Shown piece by piece: positions 8,996 through 16,962 of a stretch of DNA of 64,000 nucleotides. Source of the stretch: an uncultured Eubacterium sp. (GTDB lineage Bacteria > Bacillota > Clostridia > Lachnospirales > Lachnospiraceae); assembly GCA_900548465.1 (NCBI GenBank), contig URKY01000005.1:1-64000 (forward strand), read 5' to 3'. The position numbers and the translations under genes are program-made. How positions within the stretch are numbered: the stretch's first letter is position 1; every line of letters begins with the position of its first letter. The notes beneath the pieces are model-generated. The model made no database searches and had not been told where the DNA came from. It worked only from the letters and a program-made list of their open reading frames with translations.

Positions 8996-9430
8996 ATGAA
9001 AAAGAAAAAAGCATGTTTAATCATAGTGATTGTTATATTATTGGCAATACTATTTGGATTTATCTATACGTACATTCAGAGAAAAAATACTGTAGATCAA
9101 ATTAAAAAAGTAGTTGTGAATTGTACACAAAATAAATTTGATACTAGGCTTATAAATAACAGTGCCGGAGAGAAGATCTATAGCACAATACAAAATAATT
9201 GGAGCGAAGAAGGTGGAATAAACTTAAAAAAACTGGAGTGTGATATTGAAAACGAAAACTGGGGCAAAAAATACATTTGTGTAGTTGTGCGTTACAAAGG
9301 AACATTAAAGAACGGAAAAAATGCTGAAGATTGTGAATATTACAAAGTACATTTTGAAAAGAGAAGTAACGGTATATATATTTCTAAAGTGGGTGTGTCT
9401 GTAGCCGAGAAAGGTATTTATATCTATTAG
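8996..9430 (+). CDS. Hypothetical membrane-anchored protein
   Basis: A 144-residue protein with a short Lys-rich N-terminus and one hydrophobic segment (about residues 6-25), followed by an extracytoplasmic domain of about 110 residues. It is probably an anchored or uncleaved exported protein. No family is recognised. GGGAGG at 8983-8988 supports the ATG at 8996 over the upstream in-frame TTG at 8936. It ends 54 bases before rsmH on the same strand and may share its transcript. Confidence 0.7.
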   Translation: MKKKKACLIIVIVILLAILFGFIYTYIQRKNTVDQIKKVVVNCTQNKFDTRLINNSAGEKIYSTIQNNWSEEGGINLKKLECDIENENWGKKYICVVVRYKGTLKNGKNAEDCEYYKVHFEKRSNGIYISKVGVSVAEKGIYIY

Positions 9431-9484
9431 AAAATAGTTGATACAGATAACAAAAAGCGAATAGTACAAATACAGGAGCAGAAA

Positions 9485-10666
9485 ATGGAAGATAATAAGA
9501 ACAACATAAGTGACAAGAACATAAATACAGACAAATATGAAAAAACTCAGAACAATACAAATCAAGATAGTCAGACAAAAGAAAACAATACACTAAATAG
9601 CCAGCAACAAGATAACAATACTCAGGATAAACCACACAAGCGCCGTGTAAGATACAAAGGAACTCATCCTAGAACTTTTGCAGAAAAGTACAAGGAGCAT
9701 AATCCTGAAAAATACAAGGACACAGTTGAAAGGGTTATTAGTAAAGGCAGCACTCCGGCAGGAATGCATATTTCAATTATGGTTCAGGAAATTCTTGATT
9801 TTCTTGAAATCAAGCCGGGGCAGAAAGGCATTGATGCTACTTTGGGCTATGGTGGTCATACATCAAAAATGTTAGAAAAGCTGGAGGGCAAAGGTCATGT
9901 TTATGGACTTGATATTGACCCCATTGAAATTGAAAAAACTAAAAAGAGGTTAAAAGATAAAGGTTTTGGCGAAGACATTTTCACAGGGGTAAATATAAAC
10001 TTTAAAGACATTGATAAGGTGGCAGAAAAATATGGTCCCTTTGATTTTGTCTTGGCAGACTTAGGTGTGTCTTCAATGCAGATAGACAATCCGGAAAGAG
10101 GATTTACTTATAAGTACGAAGGACCACTGGATTTAAGACTAAATCCAAATCAGGGGATTTCCGCAGCAGAGCGTATAAACAGCATTTCGTTAGATGAGTT
10201 GGAAGGGATGCTTATTGAAAATTCAGATGAGCCTTATGCTTATGAAATCGCCAAAACAGTAGTGGAAGAAAGAAGAAAAAATAAAATTGAAACAACAACC
10301 CAGTTAAAAGATATTGTTGAGAAAGCATTAGTTTACCTTCCTAAAAAAGAGAAGGAAGAGGCTGTAAAGAAAAGTTGTGCAAGAACATTCCAGGCTCTTA
10401 GAATTGATGTTAATAACGAATTTGAAGTTTTATATGATTTCCTGGAAAAATTGCCAAATGTTTTGACACCAAATGGAAGAGTGGCGATACTTACTTTCCA
10501 TTCGGGAGAGGACAGACTGGTTAAAAAGTCATTTAAGGCCTTAAAGAAACAAGGTGTTTACAGTGATGTGGCAAGAGATGTAATAAGACCGGGGAAAGAA
10601 GAATGTATGAGAAATCCAAGGGCAAAATCCACGAAAATGCGATGGGCAATTAAATCAGAACAGTGA
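9485..10666 (+). CDS. rsmH: 16S rRNA (cytosine1402-N4)-methyltransferase RsmH, extended form
   Basis: An S-adenosylmethionine-dependent methyltransferase of the RsmH/MraW family that modifies C1402 in the ribosomal P site. The SAM motif DATLGYGGHT lies near residues 118-127, with VLADLGVSSMQID near 190 and TFHSGEDRLVK near 338. It is longer than typical RsmH (about 310) because of an 80-residue N-terminal extension. The first 50 residues are Asn/Gln-rich and disordered; the rest is basic (RRVRYKGTHPRTFAEKYKE). The usual mraZ-rsmH-ftsL division cluster is absent, so this may be a second paralogue. The ATG follows AGGAG at 9474-9478. Confidence 0.9.
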   Translation: MEDNKNNISDKNINTDKYEKTQNNTNQDSQTKENNTLNSQQQDNNTQDKPHKRRVRYKGTHPRTFAEKYKEHNPEKYKDTVERVISKGSTPAGMHISIMVQEILDFLEIKPGQKGIDATLGYGGHTSKMLEKLEGKGHVYGLDIDPIEIEKTKKRLKDKGFGEDIFTGVNINFKDIDKVAEKYGPFDFVLADLGVSSMQIDNPERGFTYKYEGPLDLRLNPNQGISAAERINSISLDELEGMLIENSDEPYAYEIAKTVVEERRKNKIETTTQLKDIVEKALVYLPKKEKEEAVKKSCARTFQALRIDVNNEFEVLYDFLEKLPNVLTPNGRVAILTFHSGEDRLVKKSFKALKKQGVYSDVARDVIRPGKEECMRNPRAKSTKMRWAIKSEQ

Positions 10667-10748
10667 TTATTCACTATTCAAACAACGTGAAAAGTGGTAT
10701 TATGTATAAAGTATTTTATAAGAAATTATTATTCAAGGAGAAAAAAAT

Positions 10749-11753
10749 ATGCTAGGTGATAAAAAAGTATCATATAGTGCCATGCAGTCCACAGGCACAT
10801 TAACTTTAGGAAATTATTTAGGAGCACTTGATAACTGGCTCAAAATGCAGGAAGAATATGAATGTTTTTATGCAATTGCAGATTTACATTCATTAACAAT
10901 CAGACAAAATCCTGCTGAATTAAGAAAGAGAGCCAGAGATTTATACACATTATATGTAGCAGCAGGACTTGATCCAAAGAAAAACTGCATATATTTCCAG
11001 TCTCATGTATCAGCTCATGCTGAACTTGCATGGATTCTTAACTGCTTCACTTACATGGGAGAATTAAACAGAATGACACAGTTTAAGGATAAGGCGGCAA
11101 AGCACGCAGATAACATTAACGCCGGACTATTTACATATCCTTCACTTATGGCAGCAGATATTCTGTTGTATCAGGCTGATGTTGTTCCTGTAGGTGTTGA
11201 CCAGAAACAGCATTTGGAATTAACAAGAGATATTGCCAATAGATTTAATGGAATTTACGGTGATGTATTTACTATTCCTGAAGCATATATCGGTGAATCT
11301 ACTGCAAAAATAATGAGCCTTCAGGATCCAAGTAAGAAAATGTCAAAGTCAGACGAAAATCCAAATGCAAGTATTCTTCTTATGGATGATCCTGATACAA
11401 TTATCCGTAAATTTAAGAGAGCAGTTACTGATTCAGACATGGAAATCAGATATTCAGATGAAAAACCGGGTATTCAGAATCTTATTAATATTTACTCATG
11501 CATTACAGGAAAGACTATTGAAGAGGTTGAAAAGGAATTTGACGGAAAAGGCTATGGAGATTTCAAGATGGCAGTAGGTGAATGCGTAGCTGACAGATTG
11601 AAGCCTTTACAGGACAGATTCTATGAAATCCAGAAGGACAAAACATACTTAAACGGTGTAATAAAGGAAAATGACGAAAAGGCAGCTTATTTTGCCAACA
11701 AGACACTTAGAAAAGTACAGAAGAAAGTTGGTCTTACGGAAAGAATAAGATAA
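10749..11753 (+). CDS. trpS: Tryptophanyl-tRNA synthetase
   Basis: A 334-residue class Ic aminoacyl-tRNA synthetase that charges tRNA-Trp. The HIGH-like segment is TLTLGNYLGAL (residues 17-27), and KMSKS lies at about 198-202 in SKKMSKSDENP. The length matches bacterial TrpS. AAGGAG at 10735-10740 supports the ATG. The gap after rsmH is only 82 bases, too short for a T-box leader. Confidence 0.97.
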   Translation: MLGDKKVSYSAMQSTGTLTLGNYLGALDNWLKMQEEYECFYAIADLHSLTIRQNPAELRKRARDLYTLYVAAGLDPKKNCIYFQSHVSAHAELAWILNCFTYMGELNRMTQFKDKAAKHADNINAGLFTYPSLMAADILLYQADVVPVGVDQKQHLELTRDIANRFNGIYGDVFTIPEAYIGESTAKIMSLQDPSKKMSKSDENPNASILLMDDPDTIIRKFKRAVTDSDMEIRYSDEKPGIQNLINIYSCITGKTIEEVEKEFDGKGYGDFKMAVGECVADRLKPLQDRFYEIQKDKTYLNGVIKENDEKAAYFANKTLRKVQKKVGLTERIR

Positions 11754-11864
11754 TTGCACCGGAAAAATAAAAAAAATTATTCTTCTGCAATAAAAATAGT
11801 TTACCTTGCGTTTAATAAGTATAAAAGAGAAAAACAAAATGAAAAAAAGAACGGAGGTATTTTT

Positions 11865-12962
11865 ATGAGAATGTTAAAAGGAGTTATTGTAACAGGAATG
11901 ATTTCCCTGGCGATGGGGATGTGTGTCAGCGGGGCTGACAATGGAGTAGCAATTAATAGTACAAATTTCCCGGAGGAAAGTCTGAGAAAGGCTGTTCAAG
12001 TCTATGACAAAAATAATGATGGTTATTTGAGTGATGACGAGTCTAAAAAAATCACAAAGCTTACTATTAGCAAATATCCGGATTTGGATGGTCTTGATGA
12101 TGTAGATGCAACAGGTATGAAGCTGTATTACGAAAAGGATGAATTTAAGTTTGACTTTACGGGAATAGACAAACTTGACTATCTCGAAAATCTGCAGTTA
12201 TCATTAATAAATGGTCGTACAAAAAATAATAAGCATTATGCATCAGTAGCAGAGAATATTGAATGTTTATATAATACCAAGAATCTGAAAAAATTAGGAT
12301 TATATGATGTTTCTTTTGCAAAGTTGGATACGGGAAAGATAAAAAAACTGGAGAATTTATATATCAGTAGCAATCCTACACTTAAGACTCTGAAATATAA
12401 CAAAAACTTAACTAAACTTTCATTGGAAGGGGTTAAGAAATTTAAGAATTTTAATATTCCGGCTTTAAAAAAACTTAAATCTGTACAACTTTTAGGAAAT
12501 GTTAAAAAGATTAAATTTGGAACATGTCCAAAGTTAAAAACAGTAACATTTGATGTATCAGCAAATTCAATTGACACTTCAAAGCTTAAAAACCTGAAAA
12601 AAGTATATTTTGAAAACGGTAAGATTAAAAATGTTAATTTTACAAAAAACAAAAAACTTGAAGTGTTTAGCACAAACTGGACTAAAATTACAGGAAAAGT
12701 TGACTTGTCAAAAAACAATAAACTGAAAGAATTTTCAGTAGATGGAAAAGGTGTTAAAAACTTTGTACTTTCAAAGAAAAATAGAATCGAATGGTTCAGA
12801 TGGGCAAATGCAGGACTTAAGGAACTTTCACTAAAAGAACTGAGACTTAATCCGAAACATCTGGAAACAATAGTTGTCTGGGGAAATCCAAAGCTTAAGA
12901 AAGTTAATATCAAAGGTTATAAGAAAGTTAAAACCGTTAATGGTGCAAAAGCCATTAAATAA
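11865..12962 (+). CDS. Secreted leucine-rich-repeat protein with EF-hand-like loop
   Basis: A 365-residue exported protein. A signal peptide (about residues 1-24, ending near VSGAD) is followed by an EF-hand or dockerin-like calcium loop DKNNDGYLSDDE (about 48-59). The rest, to the end, is irregular LRR-type sequence of about 20-24 residues per repeat, very rich in Lys, Asn and Leu (KNLKKLGLYD, KKLENLYISS, LKNLKKVYFE). It probably binds a protein or carbohydrate partner at the cell surface; no catalytic domain is seen. CGGAGG at 11852-11857 fixes the start at 11865, not at the TTG at 11754 next to the trpS stop. It ends at a strong terminator. Confidence 0.8.
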   Translation: MRMLKGVIVTGMISLAMGMCVSGADNGVAINSTNFPEESLRKAVQVYDKNNDGYLSDDESKKITKLTISKYPDLDGLDDVDATGMKLYYEKDEFKFDFTGIDKLDYLENLQLSLINGRTKNNKHYASVAENIECLYNTKNLKKLGLYDVSFAKLDTGKIKKLENLYISSNPTLKTLKYNKNLTKLSLEGVKKFKNFNIPALKKLKSVQLLGNVKKIKFGTCPKLKTVTFDVSANSIDTSKLKNLKKVYFENGKIKNVNFTKNKKLEVFSTNWTKITGKVDLSKNNKLKEFSVDGKGVKNFVLSKKNRIEWFRWANAGLKELSLKELRLNPKHLETIVVWGNPKLKKVNIKGYKKVKTVNGAKAIK

Positions 12963-12974
12963 GATAAAATAAAA

Positions 12975-13014
12975 AATAAGCGTTGCACTAATGTTAAGTG
13001 TAACGCTTATTTTT
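12975..13014 (+). terminator. Intrinsic terminator after LRR protein gene
   Basis: A 15-bp stem (AATAAGCGTTGCACT pairing with AGTGTAACGCTTATT, one G-U pair) encloses a 7-base loop and is followed by a T-run. The A-rich left side would also give a T-run for the convergent Pr6Pr gene, so it may work both ways. Confidence 0.9.
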
Positions 13015-13050
13015 CGCAACGAAATAATTATAACTTAATAGCAATAGTGT

Positions 13051-13722
13051 TTATAAATTTTTTAAAGATTTACTTTTAACTTTTGCCAGAAATTTATCGG
13101 TGAAAACAATAAGCAGATTAATACCTACAAAAATTAACAAAAGCATTAAAATATAGAAAAAGCATTTTCCCATTCCAATGCATTCGTAATTGAGAAAAAA
13201 GTAAGGATATTTAGGTACATTAATAAACTCGGACGGATTATTACATTGGCATCTGGTAAAAAAACACAAGATATAAACAAATGGAAAGGCCAGCCATGTG
13301 AAAATATAGTGCCATTTAAACAAACCCTTAGGCTGAAAGAAAATCCAGTCCGCAATAAACATAAACGGCACGATATAATGGGCTATAATACTTTCGAGAG
13401 GTAGCCCCAGAATAAATGGTTTGTTAGTTGACATGATTATTTTGTATTCGGAAAAATGATAGACTAAAAAAGTGCAGATTATGGATGACAAAGCCATTCC
13501 TTTAAAATAAATAAGGCATTTTGAGCGGGTGTCTTTTCCAATAAAGTGCTTGATGAGAAGTACGCACATAAAAACAAGACAGAAAATATTGCTCCATAAA
13601 GTAAAAAAACTAAACTCATGGGCATTATAATCTCTGTCGTTTAAGTCGAAATGAATAAAAATTCCAACTGCACAAACAATTATAAATAAAATACGATAAA
13701 TTAATTCAAATCTTCTTTTCAT
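13051..13722 (-). CDS. Pr6Pr family integral membrane protein
   Basis: A 223-residue protein with about six hydrophobic segments. Conserved features of the Pr6Pr group are visible: LWSNIFCLVFM in the second helix region, AHYIVPFMFIADWIFFQPKG with the central His and Asp-Trp, and the WLAFPFVYILCFFTR segment. Function is unknown for the family. The ATG at 13722 (minus strand) sits 6 bases after AGGTGA. An in-frame GTG three codons upstream overlaps that site and is less likely. It stands alone between two plus-strand units. Confidence 0.75.
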   Translation of the reverse strand: MKRRFELIYRILFIIVCAVGIFIHFDLNDRDYNAHEFSFFTLWSNIFCLVFMCVLLIKHFIGKDTRSKCLIYFKGMALSSIICTFLVYHFSEYKIIMSTNKPFILGLPLESIIAHYIVPFMFIADWIFFQPKGLFKWHYIFTWLAFPFVYILCFFTRCQCNNPSEFINVPKYPYFFLNYECIGMGKCFFYILMLLLIFVGINLLIVFTDKFLAKVKSKSLKNL

Positions 13723-13828
13723 AACAATCACCTGATAATATTATTGACAAATATGAGAAATACATAGTTGTAAAAAAATTCAAAATAAAGAAACAGACAC
13801 CAAAAACCACAAGTTTTTGTGAGAAATC

Positions 13829-13857
13829 TTGAAGAAAAACCCTAGATGTAGTATACT
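13829..13857 (+). promoter_or_regulatory. Promoter of the GNAT-phosphatase unit
   Basis: TTGAAG (13829-13834) and TATACT (13852-13857) are separated by exactly 17 bases. The -10 lies within a 10-bp perfect palindrome, TAGTATACTA (13849-13858). The start codon of the acetyltransferase gene is 52 bases downstream. Confidence 0.65.
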
Positions 13858-13866
13858 AAATTAGTT

Positions 13867-13888
13867 AAAGTGTAGGATACTACACTTT
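13867..13888. promoter_or_regulatory. Operator-like inverted repeat in the 5' leader
   Basis: AAAGTGTAG and CTACACTTT form perfect 9-bp arms around a 4-base spacer, starting about 10 bases after the -10 box. The site would be either a repressor operator at the transcription start or a hairpin at the 5' end of the mRNA. No T-run follows, so it is not a terminator. Confidence 0.5.
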
Positions 13889-13909
13889 GATAATTTAAGG
13901 AAAGCCAAG

Positions 13910-14332
13910 ATGATAAAAATGTATTTAAAAGATAATGATTTAGACACAAATACATATCTAAAATTGAGAAAATCAGTAAACTGGAAACCTCTTACAGAAA
14001 AACAGGCAGAGAAGGCAATTGAAAACAGCATTTTAACATTAGTTGCCTATGATGAGGGAAAACCAATAGGAATGGGGCGAATCGTAGGAGACGGAGTTGT
14101 TATCTGTTACATACAGGATTTAATAGTAATTCCGGAATATCAGGGCAGAGGAGTTGGCCAGATGCTGATGGAAAGTCTTATTGATTTTGTAAAAGAGTTA
14201 AAACTTCCGGACACGCAGATAATGCTTGATTTAATGTGTGCTGTAGGACGTGAGGATTTTTATAAGAAAAACGGATTTACGGCGAGACCTACAGACAAAT
14301 TGGGTCCGGGAATGATAATGTATATAAATTAA
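13910..14332 (+). CDS. GNAT family N-acetyltransferase
   Basis: A 140-residue acetyl-CoA-dependent acetyltransferase of the GCN5-related type. The acetyl-CoA-binding motif is visible as IPEYQGRGVGQMLMESL (residues about 79-95), preceded by the beta-strand segment ICYIQDLIV. The DFYKKNGF segment near the C-terminus is typical of motif B. The substrate cannot be predicted. It is followed after 16 bases by the histidine phosphatase gene and is probably cotranscribed with it from the promoter at 13829. Confidence 0.9.
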   Translation: MIKMYLKDNDLDTNTYLKLRKSVNWKPLTEKQAEKAIENSILTLVAYDEGKPIGMGRIVGDGVVICYIQDLIVIPEYQGRGVGQMLMESLIDFVKELKLPDTQIMLDLMCAVGREDFYKKNGFTARPTDKLGPGMIMYIN

Positions 14333-14348
14333 TATTAAAGAGGTACAT

Positions 14349-15011
14349 ATGAATATTTATTTAATCAGACATGGAAGACAGTGTAGTAAATTATGTAATG
14401 TAGACGTGGAGCTTGCTCCTGAGGGAAGAGAACAGGCAGATTTGTTGGGTCAGAGGTTAAAGACTTATGACATTGAAGCTGTTTATTCCAGTGATTTGAT
14501 TCGTGCAAGGGAAACAGCAGATATTATTAATAAGCATTTAAATAAGCCAAGAGTTATTGATGAGAGATGGCAGGAGGCGAACTTTGGTGGTATGACAGGA
14601 CTTACCAATGAGGAAATGAGAGAAAAGTATGGCGATTTTCTGGAAAAGCGTGCAACAATGATGGAGGATATTCCCTATCCTGACGGTGGAGAAAACTGCA
14701 GGATGGTTTTTGAAAGATCATTTGAAGCCCTGAAGGATTTAACAAAGGAAAATTACGAAAATGTATGTGTTGTAACCCATGGTGGTGTAATAAGAGCCCT
14801 GCTTACAGGAATAGTAGGGGCAGATTATGCAAAGTGGCTTACCTATGGCAGACAGTTGGAAAACTGTAGTATTTCTCATATCCTATATGATGAAAAAATG
14901 AAAACATTTCATATTGAAAGATTAAATGATTTTGCTCATTTTGAAGGAAAAGATTATCTTATGAGAAAGCATTTTGGAACAGGATTTTTTAGAATGAAAA
15001 AAGAAAAATAG
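14349..15011 (+). CDS. Histidine phosphatase (phosphoglycerate mutase-like) family protein
   Basis: A 220-residue phosphatase of the branch that forms a phosphohistidine. The active-site LIRHGRQ (His8) lies at the N-terminus; YSSDLIRARETADII (about 49-63) and the second catalytic His in VTHGGVIRAL (about 142-151) complete the signature. The usual RHGET reads RHGRQ here, so the substrate may differ from classic cofactor-dependent mutases. It is followed 29 bases later by the topoisomerase pair on the same strand. Confidence 0.88.
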   Translation: MNIYLIRHGRQCSKLCNVDVELAPEGREQADLLGQRLKTYDIEAVYSSDLIRARETADIINKHLNKPRVIDERWQEANFGGMTGLTNEEMREKYGDFLEKRATMMEDIPYPDGGENCRMVFERSFEALKDLTKENYENVCVVTHGGVIRALLTGIVGADYAKWLTYGRQLENCSISHILYDEKMKTFHIERLNDFAHFEGKDYLMRKHFGTGFFRMKKEK

Positions 15012-15040
15012 TAACATTTACAGATTGTTAAGGAGATAGA

Positions 15041-16951
15041 ATGGCAGCAAACAATTATGATGGTAATAGTATTTCCGTGTTGGAAGGACTTGATCCCGTA
15101 AGAAAAAGACCGGGAATGTATATAGGAAGTGTAGGAACAAAAGGATTAAATCATTTGATTTATGAAATTGTTGACAACTCAGTGGACGAGCATCTTGCAG
15201 GATATTGTTCAGAAATTAAGGTTACTCTGGAGAAAGACGGTTCAGCAACTGTCTGTGATAACGGTAGAGGAATTCCTGTAGATGTTAATGAACAGACAGG
15301 AAGACCCGCAGTGGAAGTAGTATTTACTACTCTTCATGCAGGTGGTAAGTTTGGCGACGGAAACTATAAGATTTCCGGTGGACTTCACGGCGTTGGCTCT
15401 TCGGTTGTTAATGCATTGTCTCTTTGGCTGGAAGTTGATGTAAAGCGTGATGGAAAAATTTACAACCAGAGGTATGAACAGGGAAAAATATGCTACGACT
15501 TAAAACAGACCGGAACATGCAGAAAAAATGATACCGGAACAACAGTAAGATTTTTCCCGGATTCGGAAATCTTTGAAAAGATATATTTTAAGGCAGAAGC
15601 AATTAAAAGCAGACTTCACGAAACAGCTTATCTTAACCCTGAACTTACTATTGTATTTGAAAATAAACGTGTGGGGGAAGAGGAGACGGTAACATTCCAC
15701 GAGCCTGAGGGAATTAAGGCGTTTATTACGGATATGAACAAGGATAAGGAAAAAGTTACTGATATTATTTATTTCAAAAAAGAACAGGATGGAATAGAAA
15801 TAGAAGTTGCTTTTCAGTATATAAATGAATTTACGGAGAGTATTTCAGGATTCTGTAACAATATTTATACCCAGGAGGGTGGTACCCATATTACAGGCTT
15901 TAAATCAATCCTGACCCAAACAATAAATCAGTATGCAAGGGAATTGGGAATCCTTAAGGAAAAGGATAATAATTTTACGGGGGCAGATGTAAGAAACGGT
16001 CTTGTGGCTGTAGTTGCCTGCAAGCACCCGGATCCGAGATTTGAAGGACAGACAAAGACAAAACTGGATAACCCTGATGCTGAAAAAGTCACAAAAAATA
16101 TTGCAGGGGAACAGCTTGTTTTATTCTTTGATAAGAATCTGGAAACATTAAAGAATGTAATTTCATGTGCTGAGAAATCTGCAAAAATAAGAAAAGCAGA
16201 GGAACGTACAAAGACAAATCTACTGTCAAAAAGTAAATTCTCAATAGACAGTAACGGAAAACTTTCAAACTGTGAGAGCAGAAAGCCGGAAGAATGCGAA
16301 ATCTTTATAGTGGAGGGTGATTCTGCCGGAGGCTCTGCAAAGACAGCAAGAAACAGAAAAACTCAGGCTATTATGCCTATTAGAGGTAAGATTTTAAATG
16401 TTGAAAAAGCATCAATGGATAAAGTTTTGGCAAATGCTGAAATTAAAACAATGATTAATGCTTTTGGATGTGGATTTTCAGAGGGTTATGGAAATGACTT
16501 TGATATTGAAAAACTGAAATTCCACAAGATTATAATTATGACGGATGCCGATGTTGACGGTTCCCATATTGATACATTACTTCTTACATTTTTCTATAGA
16601 TTTATGCCTGACTTAATAAGTCATGGTCATGTATATATTGCAACACCTCCTCTTTATAAAGTGGTTCCGAGAAAGGGAAAAGGTGAGTATTTATATGACG
16701 ATAAGGCATTGGAAAAATACAGAAAAACCCACACGGGATTTACTCTTCAAAGATACAAAGGTTTAGGAGAAATGGATCCGGACCAGTTGTGGGAAACAAC
16801 ATTGGACCCTGAAAGAAGAATACTTAAGCAGGTTGAAATAGAAGATGCAAAAATGGCATCAGATGTAACCAGTATGTTAATGGGAAGCGAAGTAGCACCG
16901 AGACGTGAATTTATTTATAAACACGCAAGAGATGCTGAACTTGATATTTAG
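15041..16951 (+). CDS. Type IIA DNA topoisomerase, ATPase subunit (GyrB/ParE-like)
   Basis: A 636-residue ATPase/TOPRIM subunit of a type IIA topoisomerase. The GHKL ATPase signature lies in YEIVDNSVDEHLAG (Asn/Asp-binding, about 43-56) and DNGRGIPV, with GGLHGVGSSVVNALS near 111-125. The TOPRIM motifs are EGDSAGGSAK (about 425) and DADVDGSHID (about 505). It is adjacent to the A subunit gene (11 bases), as in gyrBA and parEC pairs. Because the partner lacks a canonical GyrA-box, a topoisomerase IV-like role (decatenation) is inferred, but GyrB cannot be excluded. The start ATG follows AAGGAGAT. Confidence 0.9.
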   Translation: MAANNYDGNSISVLEGLDPVRKRPGMYIGSVGTKGLNHLIYEIVDNSVDEHLAGYCSEIKVTLEKDGSATVCDNGRGIPVDVNEQTGRPAVEVVFTTLHAGGKFGDGNYKISGGLHGVGSSVVNALSLWLEVDVKRDGKIYNQRYEQGKICYDLKQTGTCRKNDTGTTVRFFPDSEIFEKIYFKAEAIKSRLHETAYLNPELTIVFENKRVGEEETVTFHEPEGIKAFITDMNKDKEKVTDIIYFKKEQDGIEIEVAFQYINEFTESISGFCNNIYTQEGGTHITGFKSILTQTINQYARELGILKEKDNNFTGADVRNGLVAVVACKHPDPRFEGQTKTKLDNPDAEKVTKNIAGEQLVLFFDKNLETLKNVISCAEKSAKIRKAEERTKTNLLSKSKFSIDSNGKLSNCESRKPEECEIFIVEGDSAGGSAKTARNRKTQAIMPIRGKILNVEKASMDKVLANAEIKTMINAFGCGFSEGYGNDFDIEKLKFHKIIIMTDADVDGSHIDTLLLTFFYRFMPDLISHGHVYIATPPLYKVVPRKGKGEYLYDDKALEKYRKTHTGFTLQRYKGLGEMDPDQLWETTLDPERRILKQVEIEDAKMASDVTSMLMGSEVAPRREFIYKHARDAELDI

Positions 16952-16962
16952 AGGAGGGCGCA

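Noticed and set aside
10667..10748. T-box leader upstream of trpS
   Set aside because: The gap is 82 bases, too short, and no T-box sequence or antiterminator was seen.
12236..12913. 225-codon open frame on the minus strand opposite the LRR gene
   Set aside because: It mirrors the biased composition of the LRR gene and lacks a ribosome site; the plus-strand gene has a signal peptide and clear repeats.
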